The translations under genes were made by a program, and so were the position numbers. Positions 24,401-31,900 of a stretch of 64,000 nt of DNA are shown here, in pieces. The notes beneath the pieces were generated by a model. The model ran no database searches. It was given only the letters and a program-made list of their open reading frames with translations, and was not told where the DNA came from. The stretch lies in the NCBI RefSeq assembly GCF_905147045.1, contig NC_065914.1, forward strand, positions 2,046,001-2,110,000, in the 5' to 3' direction. Numbering within the stretch: the first letter of the stretch is position 1; the number at the start of each line of letters is the position of its first letter. This stretch comes from Nymphalis io (lineage: Eukaryota > Arthropoda > Insecta > Lepidoptera > Nymphalidae).

Positions 24401-24954
24401 AGCGATGCCGACTTATCTGAACTAAACATGCTTTGCTGTTTTTCATTAACTGTTCTTCATTTATACGAGAATGGAGGTTCTGAGCCCCAGTTTTGTATGG
24501 TAGCTGCAATTTGTTTTTGTTCTTTTAATATAATAAAAAAAATAGAATTTTCCTTTAAAAAACTACAATTAATATACAAGTAATACTGTCGAATGATTTT
24601 AATATTATAAATAAATAATAAAAGAAGATTATTTAAACGTAAAGGCGATAGTTCAAAACGATATATTTAAAAACTACCTGCAAATCCGGTAAAAAAAAGA
24701 AAAATTTTGCGTAGGCGTAGAAGTATCGTATTTAAATTGACGAAATCAAAAGTGAATGAAGCAATTGTATGTTTAAAATACGTACGTGCTGAAGGGAAAT
24801 AAAATATTTTGATAAAAATATAGTTAAATAAATTTTTATGAAAATTGGATGGTCGAGATAAATAAATTAAAAGATATAATATTTTTATAGTTACTTGGTC
24901 TTCGAATCGGGCAATGAGCGAATTAGCCCATTCTCCAGGTTTCTGCGTTCCCAT
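410..24954 (-). CDS. Nf1: Neurofibromin (Nf1), 5' half of the gene, 20 coding exons
   Basis: Neurofibromin is a very large cytoplasmic Ras GTPase-activating protein. Coding exons in transcript order: 24895-24954 (start codon), 24348-24503, 17389-17575, 16689-16810, 16246-16348, 15849-15949, 14620-14769, 14086-14185, 12916-13058, 12137-12336, 11705-11813, 11311-11469, 10957-11150, 10322-10505, 9373-9559, 8463-8562, 7100-7223, 6765-6870, 1112-1151, 410-581. All have AG acceptors and GT donors, and the phases chain without a stop for 899 codons. Recognisable neurofibromin blocks include a start resembling MAAHRPVEWVQAVVSRFDEQ of vertebrates, CVKLCKASTY (exon 9), AMWPLQIMLLIL (exon 7), DTEAVLVAMSCF (exon 15), FLCALGGVCL (exon 18) and SPALYPIVF (exon 20). 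These match roughly the first 1,030 residues of human NF1, the helical N-terminal part. The GAP domain, Sec14-PH module and C-terminus lie beyond the left edge. Introns are filled with SINEs and LINEs; intron 2 (17576-24347) is the largest, and intron 18 (1152-6764) holds Copia and Jockey-type elements. Exon 16 may instead end at 8460 (see findings). Confidence 0.95.
688..981 (-). mobile_element. SINE family A copy
   Basis: Near-complete copy of a roughly 290-bp repeat that occurs many times in this window. Read on the minus strand it starts GGTGGTAGAGCTTTGTGC and ends CTATTCTATATA followed by an A run, seen here as a T run at 688. It lies in the Nf1 intron between exons 19 and 20. Confidence 0.85.
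1112..1151 (-). CDS. Nf1: Nf1 coding exon 19, 40-bp short exon
   Basis: A 40-bp exon with a TTTCAG acceptor and GTAAGT donor. It reads GKTPLEDEYCLVT in the phase left by exon 18 and supplies two bases of the Arg codon completed by exon 20 (RFIGQLLGLLL). It is too short to detect as an open frame, but it is needed to bridge exons 18 and 20 in phase. Confidence 0.8.
1241..1790 (-). mobile_element. Copia LTR retrotransposon, reverse transcriptase part (downstream piece)
   Basis: Minus-strand translation contains the Copia reverse transcriptase catalytic YVDDFLIF motif (near 1690-1710), then LKDLGPVRQYLGMRI and IGSLMYLAVLTRPDIAYAVSYLSQF, all typical of Ty1/Copia polymerase. It is broken by frameshifts and an in-frame stop. 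The upstream part of the same domain continues at 5386-5640, separated by a Jockey-type LINE insertion. Confidence 0.85.
2272..3591 (-). pseudogene. LINE reverse transcriptase ORF (Jockey/CR1 type), part of a degenerate element
   Basis: 439-residue open frame holding reverse transcriptase motifs from the N-terminal KASGPDGIPA region through the catalytic YADD and the C-terminal thumb region (QVRSCVEYCSHL). The frame upstream towards the endonuclease is broken, so this is a relic ORF of the element rather than a host gene. Downstream, 1921-2241 continues the C-terminal part in another frame (MDRLQRRAVRIIGD). Confidence 0.8.
4007..4909 (-). pseudogene. LINE APE-type endonuclease ORF (Jockey/CR1 type)
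   Basis: 300-residue open frame. The endonuclease core runs from EFSNIRGLHTNLNAVHHHL through LTETQ, GDFNAHHESW and SDHSLI. These are the Mg-binding and catalytic residues of LINE endonucleases. It belongs to the same element as the reverse transcriptase at 2272-3591. Confidence 0.8.
5386..5640 (-). mobile_element. Copia reverse transcriptase, upstream piece
   Basis: Minus-strand translation gives RLKRAIYGLKQSSLAWYERV, the Copia reverse transcriptase block that precedes YVDD. It continues across the LINE insertion into 1241-1790. One stop interrupts it upstream. Confidence 0.8.
5681..6537 (+). mobile_element. Copia gag and start of protease, frameshifted
   Basis: Starts with a gag-like N-terminus (KLKGRENYDEW), continues after frameshifts into MVTYVTQIVETGQRLNG, has a CCHC zinc knuckle CYKCKSTGHYRNQC (about 6364-6405) and the Copia protease active-site block WYVDSGASAHM (about 6482-6514). 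It ends abruptly after that. It is on the opposite strand to the adjacent Copia polymerase pieces, so it is either a second copy or an inverted part of the same one. Confidence 0.8.
7100..7223 (-). CDS. Nf1: Nf1 coding exon 17, GC-rich and divergent
   Basis: The exon joins the conserved block ending VTFGRW (exon 16) to QEWANMTSFLCALGG (exon 18). I chose the acceptor at 7224-7226 because it keeps the reading frame from exon 16 and gives WDSVCKLQQKYPK, the same length as the human WEQATKLILNYPK. After YPKG the sequence is rich in Ala, His, Arg and Pro, and it lacks the recognisable SGGGSIDLSDTDS segment of other neurofibromins. Codon GC content is very high. The exact acceptor is inferred, not proven. 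Confidence 0.75.
7925..8080 (-). mobile_element. SINE family C fragment
   Basis: Matches the 3' body of family C (compare 26567-26712 in opposite orientation): the segments with the GTGCACTCTCTAT run, CATAATCTGATGG and ACACGACCGG. It lies in an Nf1 intron next to a family D copy. Confidence 0.65.
8088..8356 (+). mobile_element. SINE family D copy with tRNA-like head
   Basis: The tRNA-like head starts GAGCCGGTTGGGGTGG and contains a B-box-like GGGTTCGATTCCC. The body has TTTGTGTGCATGAACATGTC, and the tail is (ATT)n. A second copy lies at 35620-35876 with high similarity. Confidence 0.8.
8790..8983 (-). mobile_element. SINE family A, degraded copy
   Basis: Recognisable family A segments on the plus strand (ACCTTGGAAACTACGG, TGTAGTTAC, the AACACAACAATAC-like run, GGTACTTACCTAGA) but many substitutions and a truncated T-run end. 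Confidence 0.6.
9373..9559 (-). CDS. Nf1: Nf1 coding exon 15, GC-rich
   Basis: This exon encodes the highly conserved neurofibromin block with DTEAVLVAMSCF, RCGSDDVSVHTLLPNY and a short stretch before ALQKR in the next exon. It follows a CGCAG acceptor and ends in phase 1 at a GTGCGC donor. It is markedly GC-rich next to AT-rich introns, which creates long open frames on both strands that are not genes. Confidence 0.95.
9995..10279 (-). mobile_element. SINE family A copy
   Basis: Near-complete family A copy with its A-tail side at 9995. It ends 42 bp from the donor of Nf1 exon 14 (10322). Confidence 0.85.
12375..12620 (-). mobile_element. SINE family A, degraded copy beside an (ACAT)n tract
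   Basis: Family A segments (CCGTAGACTTGG, CACCAACCTTGGGAACCAAG, ATGTTATGTCCCTTGTG) with many changes. An (ACAT)n simple repeat at 12354-12376 separates it from the acceptor of Nf1 exon 10. Confidence 0.6.
12690..12880 (-). mobile_element. SINE family C copy
   Basis: Minus-oriented family C: body segments ACAGGTGCACTCTCTATTCC and CATAATCTGATGGGGCGGC, ending in the tRNA-like A-box region near GCCACTAGACCAACGAGG. Confidence 0.7.
13662..13853 (+). mobile_element. 5'-truncated R1-like LINE, 3' UTR only
   Basis: 192-bp insertion matching the 3' UTR of the R1-like copy at 59353-60507 (GCGATCCCGTGGCGCTCCTC, GGTACCGCTGG, then a C-rich stretch, CGTGGGGGA and an A tail). It is flanked by CGATAACTTCT (13651-13661) and CGGTAACTTCT (13856-13866), a target-site duplication with one mismatch. 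Confidence 0.8.
15379..15680 (-). mobile_element. SINE family A copy
   Basis: Near-complete family A copy in the Nf1 intron between exons 6 and 7. The T run is at 15379 and it ends at CCTACCACCA. Confidence 0.85.
16500..16620 (-). mobile_element. SINE family A fragment
   Basis: Only the A-tail half is recognisable (GGGCCACCTGACAGTACGTG, ACACTTGGCGCCTTAAGAAA). It lies 69 bp from the donor of Nf1 exon 4. Confidence 0.55.
16915..17222 (-). mobile_element. SINE family C copy
   Basis: Minus-oriented family C with a tRNA-like head at the high-coordinate end (GGACCTCGCGATG, TTATAGCTAGCCACTAGGC) and body segments CGACACGACAGG and CTTTCCGAGAC. Confidence 0.7.
17626..17920 (+). mobile_element. SINE family A copy
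   Basis: Plus-oriented family A copy ending in an A run after CGTCCGCCTTCCTAT. It starts 51 bp upstream (in Nf1 orientation) of the exon 3 acceptor at 17576. Confidence 0.85.
18020..18270 (-). mobile_element. SINE family B copy with tRNA-like head
   Basis: The minus strand reads from the tRNA-like head GCCGAGATGGCCTAGTGG with B box GGTTCAAACCCGGG into a body containing CATGTGTCTAATTTCACTG. Its 3' end is lost. Confidence 0.8.
18300..18570. repeat. Direct repeat of about 105 bp, period 175, around a SINE B tail
   Basis: The segment starting ACATTTAATATTAGCTTG at 18311 recurs at 18486 with a few changes, including ATCAAAAAGCACTACGCCAA and CATCAAGTATACATTACAG. Between the copies lies a family B 3' tail (18405-18475: GAGAGGAGGCCTTAGCCCAG). 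This is a local tandem duplication that includes SINE sequence. Confidence 0.75.
18850..19092. repeat. Diverged direct repeat of about 85 bp
   Basis: 18850-18933 and 19008-19092 share AAATTTTGTATGCT, AATTAAAGATA and GATAGT(G/A)ACCACAAAA in the same order, at roughly 85 percent identity, with a period of about 158 bp. Origin unknown; possibly part of a satellite-like or mobile unit. Confidence 0.6.
19093..20050 (+). mobile_element. AT-rich LINE (outer copy), endonuclease end and start of reverse transcriptase
   Basis: Broken frames give the endonuclease C-terminus (SILDHVTTNLTN, SAKSDHKQIFLELKK) and the reverse transcriptase N-terminal region (FYVDGKFVTNPVEVC, NLDANCSTGIDGINTKAIK). The copy is interrupted at about 20050 and resumes at about 22640, showing a nested insertion. 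Confidence 0.75.
20051..22632 (+). mobile_element. Second AT-rich LINE, nested within the outer LINE
   Basis: Degenerate endonuclease (DLTGLSQINKVNNVYGIVLD), reverse transcriptase N-terminus (FTNGKDICDQFAKYFSSIYN) and a long catalytic-core open frame at 21329-21901 (DPVLFVIFINDAANCF, FYADDLKIYMNI, LEYCSVAWNPF). It ends with an A-rich tail at 22614-22635. Short (AATGGA) repeats at both borders are compatible with a target-site duplication. It also contains (TA)n tracts near 22320-22410. Confidence 0.75.
22633..23415 (+). mobile_element. AT-rich LINE (outer copy), resumed reverse transcriptase and C-terminus
   Basis: Continues the outer copy: PDTLKIAKISPN, NPDNYRPISVLPVLSKILEK, then an internal loss of the catalytic part, then SYLGLKID, QLRNVVRCVPYKLRHTIYKALVQ and a C-terminal IPSLIKNVNSLTSFKIKL. 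Frames are broken throughout. Confidence 0.7.
23866..24137 (-). mobile_element. SINE family A, diverged copy
   Basis: Family A segments across nearly the whole length (GGTAGGCTGACGAGCGTATG, AAGTGGTCACCAACACCCG, AGAATATCTGATGAG). A further, more degraded copy lies just before it at about 23510-23700. Confidence 0.7.
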
Positions 24955-25910
24955 TTTGTTTGTTTTAAATGTATTTTCAAGGAAAATAATTAATAAACTA
25001 GTAGTTTGTGCGATCCCTTTTTGTTCCTCGATCGATCAATAAAATATTTCGGTGTGGCCAGGCTTCAGTACCTACCCACCAAATCGTGATTTGACGGAAT
25101 TTTTTTTCCTGCCTGACGTTTGATACAAAAAGAATTTAACTACTAGATTGATCATTAATGGAATAAATTATACTTCAGTCCCCAATATAATATTCTTATA
25201 TATAGTAAGTAGATTTACTTTTATTATTTTATTTAAAATGTATTTCAAATTAACGTGAAGTTTAAAATTACATTCAAAAGACCATTATTGTGTAGTACAT
25301 ATATGAATATTCTACTAACCAGTAGAATATTAATTTTAATAGCTTACTCGTAAGTAAAACATTTCATTGATTATGAATAAAACAGAAAATATAATTAGCT
25401 GAAAACAAATATTCTAATTTTTATTATTCATCTAAATAACTGCTTACCATAAACTAAAAAACTTTATTTAAACTTTAATGGTTATTTTTCATAAAAAGTT
25501 TTTTAAGTCAACTTACTAGAAAAATAACTAAAGCTAACCATTGCAAATTATGTTTAACTTAGAAGTGTAAATAGCATAATATAAAAAATGGAATATAACT
25601 TTATTTAAGTAGTTAAAAATTAAAAAAAAACGCACCGAACCCACAATCTTTTTTTTTTTTGTTAAGTTTAACTAGCTAAGATAGATATATTTTTATGAGT
25701 ACCAACACTAATCTTATAAAGTGCCATTACAATTTACAATATTGACAATTTGATTATTTGACATAGCATGACAAATGACAATTGATCATTTGACAATTGG
25801 TTTTGTGATTTTCGTTAAGTGTCGCCGATTTGTTTAAACAAATTAATATTTAATTCAATTGTGTTAGTATCAACTGAGGAATAAACTTAACAATACTTTC
25901 CTAAACCAAT
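24955..25910. promoter_or_regulatory. Divergent intergenic region between Nf1 and the sorting nexin gene
   Basis: 956 bp separate the Nf1 start codon (minus strand) from the sorting nexin start codon (plus strand). No repeat family recognised elsewhere in the window occurs here. The region is AT-rich with several A and T runs. Three exact TGACAATT octamers (25743-25750, 25776-25783, 25791-25798) plus near matches lie in about 60 bp, 110-170 bp upstream of the sorting nexin ATG. It must hold both 5' UTRs, and probably a shared or back-to-back promoter. No TATA box or initiator could be assigned with confidence. Confidence 0.55.
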
Positions 25911-28900
25911 ATGATGGTAAGTTGTTAAAATTCTTATTGTTTTATTTTTTATTTTTACTTATACCGGGGGGCGTATCCTATTAGATTCCAACAATATTTT
26001 TACGCTATAAATCTTTCAGTAAGAATATTTTGCAAATAAATTTTCATATTTCGGTCAGTAAGGTATTTGTAATGATATGAAAACAGAAATGAATGGTGAA
26101 AGAAGTTTTTACCGGGATTAGAAATCGTGACGTGGAGTTAGTGTTTTTTTTTGTTTTGTGTTAACGCGATAGTTTACGCTATCAGTAATTACTTCAAGGC
26201 GATAGAGGATTATTAGTTTGAGAATGATTCTGATGTATTAGTCATGAATTTATTAAAAAAATGTATATTTTGTATTAAATAAAAAAAACTGAAAGTAGTT
26301 TTTTATACAAAATAATTACGTCAAGTGAAAATGAAACAAAACCTGTTCAATTGTTTGTTATAAAAACAATATATGAAAATTAAGAAGCATAAGTAATATA
26401 TGTAATTATATTTGTATATTTACAACTACCTCGTTGGTCTAGTGGCTTGATATAAGGCCGCAGACCCGGAGGTCCTGGGTTCAATTGCCAGGTCGGGCCA
26501 ATAAAAAAGTTATTGGGTTTTTCTGATAGAAAATTCTCAGTAGCAGTCCGGAGCCTGGAAGTTGGAAGTGTGTACACTCCCATGCCTCGGAAAGCACGTA
26601 AAGCCGTTGATCCTGCGCCTGAACTCTTTCCGGTCATGTCGGATTGCCGTCCATCGGATTATGAGAGTTAGGGAATAGAGAGTACACCTGTGTTTGCGCA
26701 CACACTTGTGCACTATAATATCTCCTGTGTAGTTGGCTAATCTCACTTGAGATTGGCCGCAGTAGCTGAAATCATATTTATTATATTTACAACATAATTC
26801 TTCAGTTAATCTAAGTTTATGAACTATTTAAGACTACTGTAGTGTTATATGAATTTGGTTCAAGCATATCTATAGCCAATTCTAATTAATATTACATTTA
26901 TATAAACTGCACATCATTGTATGACTTGTACAGACTATGTAGTAATGAATTGTATTTCATTTTTTTTTCTTATAGAATAGGTAGGTGGACGATCATATGA
27001 GCTATCTGATGGTAAGTGGTCACCAACGCCCATAGCAATTGGCATTGTAACAGATGTAAACCATTGTTTACATTACCAATGCACCACTAACCTTGGGAAT
27101 TAAGATGTTATGTCCCTTGTGCCTGTAATTGCACTTACTTGTACCAACTACTGCTGTTTGGTGGTAGAATATCTGATGAGTGGGTGGTATCTACCTAAAC
27201 ATGCTTGTACAAAGCCCTACCACCATAAAATTAATAGATTACAATATTGATATTTAAACAAAATATTAAATATTGCATGCTAAGTATCAGAAATTGGCTA
27301 ATTCTACTTTATATGTTCAAGATCTTTGTAAGCCCAATTACACAATAAAGAATATTTGGATTTGATAATTTGTGAGGTACATAATTAACTTTGTAAGTTG
27401 GAATCTTGCAATTAATGTAAACAGTTATTTCCCAATGTTGATGGGGCTCTGATGGTGTTTCATAGTTACAATTTCTATGGTAAAAATGAGTTAATATTAA
27501 CTAGTTATTTTACACTACTTCTATTATAAGTATTTATTCTCACTAACTATGATAATGTAATATTTTCAGGATTGTGTAGAAGAAAGCAACCATGATCCCC
27601 TGTCGGTGCCCATATCGACACCCTCCAGCGGTGACATCAAACCGGAAAAGAAGAAACCGAATGAGAATGTCTCTCTAGCTGATAATAGCTTAATGGTTGG
27701 TATGATATTGTATATATATATAAGTCTGATATCTGTCAGTTAAATATTCGAATGATAGTGTGGTTAATAAATCTCGAATTTTAATTTCATAAATGCAGCA
27801 TTTATATTTATAATTCATTTTGTGATCAGTGGTGAAGAATCACATTGTGATGTATGAATCATGTCTGCCACATGTGTATTCACCAGCCCCTTGGATCAGC
27901 ATGGTGGAATCCAAACCACCCCATGAGAAGAGGCTCATTTATAATTATTTTGTATAAGAAGTGAAACATTAATTATATAGAAGTAAATAATCACAAAATA
28001 ACGAACTTAAGGACATTTCATCAAGACATGTAACAAACAATTCAAATTAGTTACTTCTGCGTTAAAAATAACAAATGCCAGAGTAACTGCACGCAACAAA
28101 TTGAATAAACAAAAGGTTTCCGTGACAGCTACGATATACGATAGAAACCGATATGGCCTAGTGGTTAGAACGCGTGAATCTTAACCGATGATCGTGGGTT
28201 CAAACCCGGGCAAGCACCACTGAATTTTCATGTGCTTAATTTGTGTTTATAATTCATCTCGTACTTGACGGTGAAGGAAAACATCGTGAGGAAACCTGCA
28301 TTTATCTGATTTTATTGAAATTGTGCCACATGTGTATTCTACCAACCCGCGTTGGAGCAGCGTGGTGGAATAAGCTCCAAACCTTCGTCTCAAAAAGAGG
28401 AGAGGAGGCCTTTAACCCAGCAGTGGGACATTAACAGGCTGTGACTTTACTTTTACTTTACTATGATATACGATTGTCCACAGATAATCGTTATATATAT
28501 ATATATAAATATTTTATTATTTTTGTTTGTAGGTGGATATTTCCGACGCTCTAAGCGAAAAGGAAAAAGTAAAATTCACTGTTCACACGAAGACAACGCT
28601 ACCGGAGTTTCAAAAGGCGGAGTTTTTCGTTGTGAGACAGCACGAGGAGTTTGTCTGGCTGCATGACAGATACGAGGAGAATGAAGAGTATGCTGGTTAT
28701 ATTGTGAGTTTTATATTTATCTGTGGTTTTCTACGTTTTGAATTTAATATAGGTAGGTGGACTGACAAATGACACTGTAAGGAAAATGAACCATCCCTTA
28801 CAACATTAACGTGACCACCGACCATGGTAACTTAGGTGTTATGTCCTTAATGCCCGTAGTTACACTGGCTCACTCACCCTTCACACCGGATCATAAAAAT

Positions 28901-31900
28901 ACAGTGTTGTTATTCAATTGCTTCAGATGCTTGCCCAGCAATATAAAGTGGTGAGCAAGTATCACTGAATTCTCATGCACTTATATATATATATTTGAGT
29001 TTATAATTTATCCCTTAATCGTTGCTGAAGGAAAACAAAATATAAATACCAGGTAAATACCAGGATTATCTAGTGGCGGACACAGGCTTTATTTATTTAT
29101 TTATAATAGCACACTTACAACATACATATAAATCATTGAAAAGATTAATTTAAATAAAATAATAATAATATATCTAATATGCATGTCAATTACAAGTGTA
29201 CACAGCACTTCCAGATCCATCTAATCAAATTCAAATTAAAAGTAACAAAAAATCATCAGTAATTTAAAAAAAAAATGTCAAATTAAATAATAAATAATGT
29301 CATTATTATAATAAAAAATCAATCGGTGAAATCATAATTAAAAATTATTAAAAGTATTAATTAAAACTGATCATGCATTTTATAATAATTAAGTAACTTA
29401 TTTCTAACGATTGAGGAGCTATTTGTATGCTATCTTCAGATACCGCCTGCGCCGCCGAGACCGGACTTCGACGCGTCCCGTGAAAAGTTGCAGCGTCTCG
29501 GGGAGGGCGAGGGGGCGCTCACTCGTGAGGAGTTCCTCAAGATGAAGGAGGAGCTTGAGGAGTGAGTGAATTAAATACTTGATAATAATGTTAAAATGCT
29601 ATGTTGGCTGTCGACTTACTACCAATCGTAAAAGTATAAAGATGTTATTTGTATATATTTTAATTTATCACATTTTAATTCCTAAACTGATTGCGATGAA
29701 ATTTTGCATACATTGTCAGGGGTACAAAAACTGATATGGCTCGATGCCGTTAATTTTATTTTAATTATAATATAAATTTTAGTTTTTTTTTATAGTAATT
29801 ATATTTAATTCATGTCTTGATATGGAGTAATACTTAATACCTAACCCCCCCCCCCCTCATACGCAAATGGAAACTAGTTTATTTAATTTTGTCAACAATA
29901 ACAAATGTTTATTTAATGTATTAAAATTACATGTTACCTATATTATTATAATTTTGTTGTATTATGTGTCTATATATATATATTTATTTATTTAATATCG
30001 AACTACCAACAAAGGTAACATTATTACAACAAAATAACAAATAATTTAGTTTTATTTGTAGTGTTATTATTAATGAAAAAAGCCGAGATCGCCCAGTGGT
30101 AAGAACGCGTGAATCTTAACCGATGATCGTGGGTTCAAACCCGGGCAAGCACTACTGACTTTTCATGTGCTTAATTTGTGGTTATAATTCATCTCGTGCT
30201 TGACGGTGAAGGAAAACATCGTGAGGAAACCTGCATGTGTCTAATTTCACTGAAATTCTGCCACATGTGTATTCCACAAACCCGCACTGGAGCAGCGTGA
30301 TGGAATAAGCTCCAAACCTTCTCCTCAAAAAGGGAGAGGAGGCCTTAGTCCAGCAGTGGGACATTCAAAGGTTGTTACTGTTATTATTAAAGCAACGTTT
30401 TTGTGTAACATTTCGAGATTAAACGTTCGGTAACATTGTGCGTTATGAATTTTTTTTCAGGGAGTATCTCGCAACGTTCAAGAAGACTGTGGCGATGCAC
30501 GAAGTTTTCCTGCAGCGCTTAGCGGCGCACCCTGTGTTCAGAAGTGACGCCCACTTGAGGGTGTTCCTCGAGTACGAGCAGGACTTGTGCGCTAAGCCTC
30601 GAGGGAAAATGGACCTTATCGGTGGTCTCGTGAGTTCATTTTCGTTTAACGCATTAAGTATCATATATAATATTACCTGTACAAATAGTTTTGCACATTA
30701 TATGCTTTTATACAGTGTGGTCATATAATTAATATTAATATTAATAATATCTTTAATTGTTCAGCAACAAGGCCCATACTTTTGGTACAAAAAATAACAT
30801 ACATTAATAATTAGCATCGCAATCATTAAGAACGATTTGAAGTTCCAGATTTTTTTTAATCTAATCCATGTCATGTGTAGTTATGTGTTCCTTCTTAGAA
30901 GTAACTAGTTATGTTATAAAATTGTCACGTGAAAAACGCAAACGGGATTAGGAATATTGAATAAAATTGCAGTTTTGTTACAAGTTTTATATATGATCGA
31001 TAGTAACAAATTCAAATAGTAATAAAGCTGGACAAATAAATAAGAACGATTTATTAGACTGCTCGAGAGTTGTTTTATATGAAACATACATTAAATAAAT
31101 CAGAATAAAAAGGATACTTAAAGGAGGATATTAAGGATAGAAGGAGGATCGCCGTGGAGTACCGGCTTAGAATAGTACTCCCCCAATCTCATCCCGTGGG
31201 TGTCGTAAGAGGCAACTGAGGGACGGGGAAAAGGGGGGATGGGCAGCAGCGTCCCCCCTCTCATAAACATCTTACCCCCTACTGCGCTCGCCAACACGCC
31301 TGCCCAGCGCGGCGAGTATGGGCAAACCCCTCCCTAAATGGCAGATGCGCCCAAAAAAAGGTCCCCAGTTACCGGCAAGCCCGCTAGGCCCGACCAAGGT
31401 AGCGGTCGCGGTATCGGCAGGGCAGGGGGTGCTAAGAATCACCGGTTCACGGCAGGCTACCGTATAAAGCGACTGAAAATGGCAACGTATAATGGACGCT
31501 CGATGAGGCTGGACCATCACCTCGCCGAATTAGAAGTAGAGTTAAGTCATATAAACTGGCATATACTGGGGTTATCTGAAGTCCGAAGACAGGGGGAGGA
31601 CACGATAACTCTAGAGTCCGGTAACTTACTCTACTTCCGCGAAGGTGATAACCTCTCCCAGGGTGGTGTCGGTTTTCTAGTCAAAAAGGATCTCATTAGC
31701 AGCATTGTGGAAATCAGTAGTGTGTCGAACCGGGTAGCGTACCTTGTCCTAAAACTTTCCGACAGGTACTCCCTGAAGGTTGTACAGGTATATGCGCCAA
31801 CTTCGACATACTCTGATGATGTGGTCGAAGCGATGTACGAGGACATCGCAAAGGCCCTCAACGACACCTCGAGGGCCCACTACAATGTTGTTATGGGAGA

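Noticed and set aside
28149..28215. tRNA genes (also at 30081, 52845, 63913, 26427, 8088, 35620)
   Set aside because: A and B boxes are present, but each continues into the same repeated SINE body, and the clover-leaf pairing is incomplete.
30438..30728. Single-exon 96-codon gene
   Set aside because: It is sorting nexin exon 5 read into the flanking introns; splice sites at 30461 and 30629 define the exon.
31105..31116. Target-site duplication of the intact RTE LINE (AAAAAGGATA near 31107 and 34305)
   Set aside because: The left copy is not adjacent to the 5' end shared with the second LINE copy (31151), so the match in A-rich DNA may be chance.
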